Assembly (NCBI GenBank): GCA_029884515.1
Contig: JAOUHR010000081.1
Span: 1 to 7,436, forward strand
Length of the DNA: 7,436 nucleotides
Reading direction: 5' to 3'
DNA from: Gemmatimonadota bacterium
GTDB lineage: Bacteria; Gemmatimonadota; Gemmatimonadetes; Gemmatimonadales; Gemmatimonadaceae
Under the pieces are notes generated by a model. The model was not told the DNA's origin and did not search any database. It was given only the letters and a program-made list of their open reading frames with translations. A program made the position numbers and the translations under genes. This document shows positions 7,148 through 7,436 of the stretch, piece by piece. The first letter of the stretch is position 1, and every line of letters begins with the position of its first letter.

Positions 7148-7436
7148 ACGCCGCGAAGCTGCCGAGCGCCTTCCCCACATCCCCTTCGCGCAGCCGCTTG
7201 AGCGCGCGGTCGCGGAGCTGGCGCACGCGCTCGCGCGTGACGCCGAGCATGGAGCCGATCTCCTCGAGCGTGTGCTCGCGGCCGCCCTCGAGCCCGAAGT
7301 AGAGGCGGAGGACCTTCGCGTCGCGCGGCGGGAGGGTGGCGAGGGCGTGCTCGATCTCGTCGTTGAGGAAGCGGTTCATCGCCTCGTCCTCGGGATCGGG
7401 CATCTCGTCGGCCACGAAGCGCTCGATGAGCGAGCG
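7146..7436 (-). CDS. RpoD/SigA-type sigma-70 factor, C-terminal region only (5' end outside window)
   Basis: RNA polymerase sigma subunit that recognises promoter -35 and -10 elements. Only the last 96 residues are in the window; the frame is open to the right edge at RSLIERFVADEMPDPEDE. Region 4.1 is LNDEIEHALATLPPRDAKVLRLYFGLEGGREH. Region 4.2 is the helix-turn-helix TLEEIGSMLGVTRERVRQLRDRALKRLRE (about 56-84), which reads the -35 element. The TLEEIG...GVTRERVRQ wording is that of group 1 and 2 (primary and primary-like) sigma factors, not ECF sigmas; the LYFGL form resembles those of FCB-group bacteria. Whether it is the essential primary sigma or a paralogue cannot be decided without regions 1 to 3. 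The tail ends ALGSFAA and TAA at 7146-7148, followed by a good terminator, so it is the last gene of its transcript. Confidence 0.92.
   Translation of the reverse strand, partial: RSLIERFVADEMPDPEDEAMNRFLNDEIEHALATLPPRDAKVLRLYFGLEGGREHTLEEIGSMLGVTRERVRQLRDRALKRLREGDVGKALGSFAA

Overview
The window is about 7.4 kb of high-GC bacterial chromosome. Every gene I can support lies on the minus strand, so transcription runs from high to low coordinates. GC content, the absence of Shine-Dalgarno motifs, an 87-residue epsilon subunit and a sigma factor with an 'LYFGL' region 4 together suggest a member of the FCB side of the tree, most likely Gemmatimonadota. That placement is inference from how the proteins look, not from a database search.

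Right part (7436 to 4902). The window opens inside the 3' end of an RpoD-type sigma-70 gene, followed by a GC-rich hairpin terminator. A 153-base gap follows, bracketed by two inverted 24-base pyrimidine-rich repeats, one touching the sigma stop codon and the other ending 2 bases before the next start. Next is a compact three-gene operon: an MlaF-like ABC ATPase, a Nudix hydrolase that overlaps it by 4 bases (GTGA), and an AraC-type regulator that begins 1 base after the Nudix stop. The regulator's N-terminus looks like a degenerate response-regulator receiver domain.

Centre (4901 to 582). A 191-base intergenic region carries a perfect 7+7 inverted repeat, TTGTGA-N6-TCACAA at its core, lying on the -10 element of a plausible promoter. 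It drives the F1 sector operon atpA-atpG-atpD-atpC (alpha, gamma, beta, epsilon), with gaps of 2 and 6 bases and a 1-base overlap. The delta subunit (atpH) and all FO genes (atpB, atpE, atpF) are absent from this locus, so the ATP synthase operon is split. The operator resembles Rex (NADH/NAD+ sensor) and CRP/FNR sites, which would tie F1 synthesis to redox or energy state.

Left part (581 to 1). A 132-base gap with a weak hairpin precedes a secreted, glycine-rich, probably beta-barrel protein that runs off the left edge.

Most of this is core housekeeping. The less ordinary items are the palindromic operator over the atp promoter, the split F1 cluster with a C-terminally truncated epsilon, the inverted repeat framing the sigma/mlaF gap, and the orphan mlaF-Nudix-regulator operon. 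I see no mobile element, CRISPR array, tRNA or rRNA. I do not see convincing evidence of a wholly new system.
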